A program made the position numbers and the translations under genes. A model generated the notes under the pieces. That model worked only from the letters and a program-made list of their open reading frames with translations. It was not told the DNA's origin and did not search any database. This document shows, piece after piece, positions 61,340-64,000 of a stretch of DNA of 64,000 nt (its first letter is position 1; every line of letters begins with the position of its first letter). Origin of the DNA: Chloroflexota bacterium (GTDB lineage: Bacteria > Chloroflexota > Anaerolineae > Aggregatilineales > J027); NCBI GenBank assembly GCA_016234595.1, contig JACRBG010000028.1, positions 1 to 64,000 of the forward strand, read 5' to 3'.

Positions 61340-62716
61340 TTATTCGCTCACAAAATGCAGCGTATCAATGATGGCTTGCATGGGGCTAAGACCTTCGGCA
61401 ACACGATCTACAGGTTCTACACCCATGTAGAAGATAAAGTTTTCATCATTAACGTGGACACCCACCCACCAACCCGAAATATCACTAGCGCCTTCGCAGT
61501 TGACCGCAGAGAAGGTTGTGCCTTCGCCCTCATAACCACCCATGTCATAATTTTGGCGATTGTCGGTGTAGAGGCCAATGTTGCAATCCTTAAAAAGCAA
61601 CCCACGTAAATATTGTATCCCATCCGGCCATAAGCTAATTTGCAATGTGCCGTTCGGATTGGTCTCGTAAGGATTGATAATCGGCGGGAAGCCCCAGACA
61701 ATCCAAATCGTGCCTTTCATACCATCGGGCAATGGCCCTTCGTAAACACTCATTTTGACATTGCCCTGCCCAATCGAACCACTGACGGGAATCAGGAAGT
61801 GCCCTGCATCCCAGCCGTCGGGCAAGGTCATGGTGAGGGGTGGGGTCTCGCCAACTTGGATACTGGGATTGTCATTGGCGATCACTGGGCTAGGCGAAGG
61901 GGTCACATCGTTGGCAGTGGAAGTGGTTGGCTCGGCTGTCAATCGTATCACACGGGTCTCCGTCGCAGTCGGGGTGGCTGTCGCTGTGGGAACGATAGTC
62001 GTAGGCGCACTGGTTGCCCCTTGCGCCACCACTTCAGGCGAGGCCGTTGGTACAAAGGCGATGCCGAGCGTGCTGACATCCCCGCTGATTTCGACTTGAC
62101 TGCCTAATACCCAACCGCGTTGTGTACCCAGTTCGACTTCATAAAAAATCGTGCCCAATGCATCCGGCAGAGTTTGACGCAGCACCTTAACCTGTTCGCC
62201 TTGCAGCAAGGTCGTTAATTCATCGGCCTCGCGCGAAGGAGCGGTCAGGACAGTTGCCCTTGCCACAATAACAGCAGCAGTCACGTCAGTGGATGACTGT
62301 GTAGGAGTGGTTTCAGTCGTTAATTGGGTTGGAGTTTCGGCAGTTGCAGTTGGGGTTGATGTGGCGGTAGCCGTAGCGGCTTCAACCAAGGCGATTTTGC
62401 TACTATCACCCGTCAACTGCACCTGTGATTCCAAAATCCAGCCTGTGCGGTTGCCCAAATCAATTTGGAAATAGCTCGTACCCACCTCATCCGGGGCAGA
62501 TTTGCCCAAAACGTGGCGGGTTTCCCCCTCAAACAAATTCACGATGATTTCCGCCGTCCGGTTTGGCAAAGTGAACACAGGGGCTTGGGAAACCACCACT
62601 TTGATTTGAGGGGCACTGCTCGTCGCGGTGGGTTGGCGGCCTTTGTCATCGTCACCACCACACGCTGCCAAAATGAAGGCTAAAATCAGACCGCACAGTA
62701 AGATCGTTCGTCGCAT
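61340..62716 (-). CDS. Lipoprotein with two bacterial SH3-like modules
   Basis: A 458-residue surface lipoprotein. A type II signal peptide ends at lipobox LAAC. Two homologous SH3-type modules (~30-115 and ~150-230, each with a GWILESQVQ / GWVLGSQVE closing strand) are joined by Thr/Pro/Ala-rich linkers; a C-terminal ~180-residue domain starts near VGETPPLTMTLPDGWDA. SH3-type modules often bind peptidoglycan. The ATG at 62716 lies 1 base beyond the guaA stop (62718-62720), so translation is coupled. Probably a wall-associated protein working with the M23 peptidase encoded next. Confidence 0.8.
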   Translation of the reverse strand: MRRTILLCGLILAFILAACGGDDDKGRQPTATSSAPQIKVVVSQAPVFTLPNRTAEIIVNLFEGETRHVLGKSAPDEVGTSYFQIDLGNRTGWILESQVQLTGDSSKIALVEAATATATSTPTATAETPTQLTTETTPTQSSTDVTAAVIVARATVLTAPSREADELTTLLQGEQVKVLRQTLPDALGTIFYEVELGTQRGWVLGSQVEISGDVSTLGIAFVPTASPEVVAQGATSAPTTIVPTATATPTATETRVIRLTAEPTTSTANDVTPSPSPVIANDNPSIQVGETPPLTMTLPDGWDAGHFLIPVSGSIGQGNVKMSVYEGPLPDGMKGTIWIVWGFPPIINPYETNPNGTLQISLWPDGIQYLRGLLFKDCNIGLYTDNRQNYDMGGYEGEGTTFSAVNCEGASDISGWWVGVHVNDENFIFYMGVEPVDRVAEGLSPMQAIIDTLHFVSE

Positions 62717-62717
62717 A

Positions 62718-64000
62718 TTATTCCCATTCAATCGTCGCTGGGGGTTTGGTCGTGACATCATATACTACACGGTTGACCCCTTTGACTTCGTTCACAATCC
62801 GGCTGCTGACACGCCCCAATAATTCATAGGGGAGTTTGGCCCAATCCGCCGTCATAAAATTATCGGTGGTAACGGCCCGCAGCACAATCGTTTCGGCATA
62901 GGTGCGCTGATCGCCCATCACCCCTACGCTTTTGACGGGGAGCAAGGCGGCATAGGCTTGGGCAGTTTCGCGCAATAAACCCAGCTTATTCATTTCTTGG
63001 CGGAAAATTAAATCAGCCGCGCGGAGTTTTTCTAGCCGTTCAAAGGTAACTTCACCCAGACAGCGAATGGCTAGACCGGGGCCGGGGAAGGGCTGTCGCC
63101 AGACCATTGCTTCGGGTAAACCCAGCTCCATGCCGACCCGCCGCACCTCATCCTTAAAAAGATAACGCAGCGGCTCGACCAATTCGAGTTTCATGTCCTC
63201 CGGTAAACCACCGACGTTATGATGTGTTTTGATGACATGTGCGCCGGGGCGCTCTTTGGCGGCGGATTCAATTACATCGGGGTAGATCGTGCCCTGTGCC
63301 AAAAAGCGTACATCCCGCAGTTTATTGGATTCTTCTTCAAAAACCCGCACAAACAATTCGCCGATGATTTTGCGCTTTCTTTCCGGCTCAGTCACGCCTG
63401 CCAGCGCGTCGAGGAATTTTTCGGTGGCGTCCACTGCAATCAAATTTGGGCCGTTGATGGCGCGGAAGGTTGTCACGACTTCCTCCGGTTCATTGGCCCG
63501 CATCAAGCCGTTGTTGACAAAAATGCAAGTGAGTTGATCGCCAATGGCACGGTGAATAACGGTCGCTGCGACGAGCGAATCCACCCCCCCACTGAGACCC
63601 AACACTACCTGACCATCACCAACCTGCTGACGCACATTTTCGACCATCTGCTCAACCATGAGGCCTGTTGTCCAGCATGGCTCAATCGGGCTGATTTCAA
63701 CGGCAAAGTTATGCAAAAGTGCCCCCCCAAAGGCGGTGTGTTGCACTTCAGGATGGAACAGTACCCCATAGATACGTCGCTGGTGATTGCCAAAAGCCGC
63801 ATAAGGCGAATTATCAGTGCTGCCGATAATTTCAAAACCCGCTGGGACGCCTTCAATACGATCCCCGTGATTCATCCAAACGGGTAACGTTGTGGGGGGG
63901 ATGCCTGCAAACAGTGGATTATCAGTCTTGCGGATAGTTAAATCGGCGTGTCCATATTCGCGGTGGCCTTCACCGACGATTTTGCCACCTAATGTATAAG
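62718..64000 (-). CDS. guaA: GMP synthase (glutamine-hydrolysing), 5' end beyond the window
   Basis: Converts XMP to GMP using glutamine. The open frame continues to position 64000 without a start, so only the C-terminal ~427 residues are present. The amidotransferase part is seen in [17 protein letters not shown] and FHPEVQHT (GATase Glu and His); the ATP-pyrophosphatase P-loop is LSGGVDS, with DVIESA for XMP/ATP binding and the dimerisation domain ending [11 protein letters not shown]. An internal Met at 63875 is not the start. First gene seen of the run that continues into the SH3 lipoprotein and M23 peptidase genes. Confidence 0.96.
   Translation of the reverse strand, partial: YTLGGKIVGEGHREYGHADLTIRKTDNPLFAGIPPTTLPVWMNHGDRIEGVPAGFEIIGSTDNSPYAAFGNHQRRIYGVLFHPEVQHTAFGGALLHNFAVEISPIEPCWTTGLMVEQMVENVRQQVGDGQVVLGLSGGVDSLVAATVIHRAIGDQLTCIFVNNGLMRANEPEEVVTTFRAINGPNLIAVDATEKFLDALAGVTEPERKRKIIGELFVRVFEEESNKLRDVRFLAQGTIYPDVIESAAKERPGAHVIKTHHNVGGLPEDMKLELVEPLRYLFKDEVRRVGMELGLPEAMVWRQPFPGPGLAIRCLGEVTFERLEKLRAADLIFRQEMNKLGLLRETAQAYAALLPVKSVGVMGDQRTYAETIVLRAVTTDNFMTADWAKLPYELLGRVSSRIVNEVKGVNRVVYDVTTKPPATIEWE

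Noticed and set aside
62718-63875. guaA starting at the internal Met at 63875
   Set aside because: The reading frame continues with conserved glutamine-amidotransferase sequence to the window edge, so the gene is simply cut by the window.

Overview
This 64 kb window looks like an ordinary chromosomal segment of a free-living aerobic bacterium, most likely a member of the Chloroflexota (Anaerolineae-like). That placement is inferred from protein style and gene content: Thr/Pro-linker lipoproteins, a caa3-type oxidase cluster with DUF420 and CtaG proteins, a UbiA/MenA-type prenyltransferase, DAP-type wall enzymes and frequent TTG/GTG starts behind strong Shine-Dalgarno sites. No marker gene fixes the taxon. 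Base composition is mid-range and coding density is high. There is one tRNA, and no rRNA, CRISPR array, phage or intact insertion sequence.

Layout. 1-7643: the start of an unknown gene, an oligopeptide-type solute-binding protein, DAP decarboxylase, L-Ala-D/L-Glu epimerase, a VOC protein, a class C beta-lactamase-type serine hydrolase and an SH3/NlpC-P60 endopeptidase; together these suggest muropeptide catabolism. 7712-11030: UbiA prenyltransferase, one sugar-type ABC permease and its binding protein. 11175-15636: an M15-like lipoprotein, a small HTH protein and a 1075-residue protein of unknown function. 15857-23626: a secreted propeller/PPC protein, a DEAD-box helicase, a beta-hydroxyacid dehydrogenase, a small TPR-like protein, and zinc-ribbon and DUF2207 membrane proteins. 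23774-30514: a hybrid histidine kinase, an EthD protein, FabH, an ECF sigma factor with a membrane partner, and a WD40 protein.

30699-36884 is a wall-precursor operon: a MurA-like protein lacking key catalytic residues, an alpha/beta hydrolase, a membrane-anchored Mur ligase, Ddl, a C39-like protein and a GNAT. It is followed by a GT2 glycosyltransferase, a SpoIIE-type phosphatase and an M1-like metallopeptidase lipoprotein. 42693-51087 is a complete caa3 oxidase cluster on the minus strand (ctaA, coxB-cytochrome c fusion, coxA, cox4, coxC, then ctaG, FixH-like, ctaB, DUF420). It has a good promoter overlapped by a tandem operator-like repeat and a terminator-like hairpin between structural and assembly genes. 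51219-56293: a thioredoxin-fold-like protein, MaoC, a hypothetical gene, NudL-type Nudix, tRNA-Phe, a GH13 protein, a decayed cupin gene and an Eri1-like exonuclease. 56337-64000: a creatininase-family protein, then (minus strand, transcribed from the right edge) guaA, an SH3 lipoprotein, an M23 peptidase, MoxR ATPase, Nudix, zinc-ribbon and VWA proteins in tight succession.

The most interesting items are the catalytically altered MurA homologue at the head of the wall operon, the tandem operator at the oxidase promoter, the putative muropeptide-degradation locus, the 1075-residue unknown protein, and the cupin pseudogene that explains part of the only sizeable gene desert.
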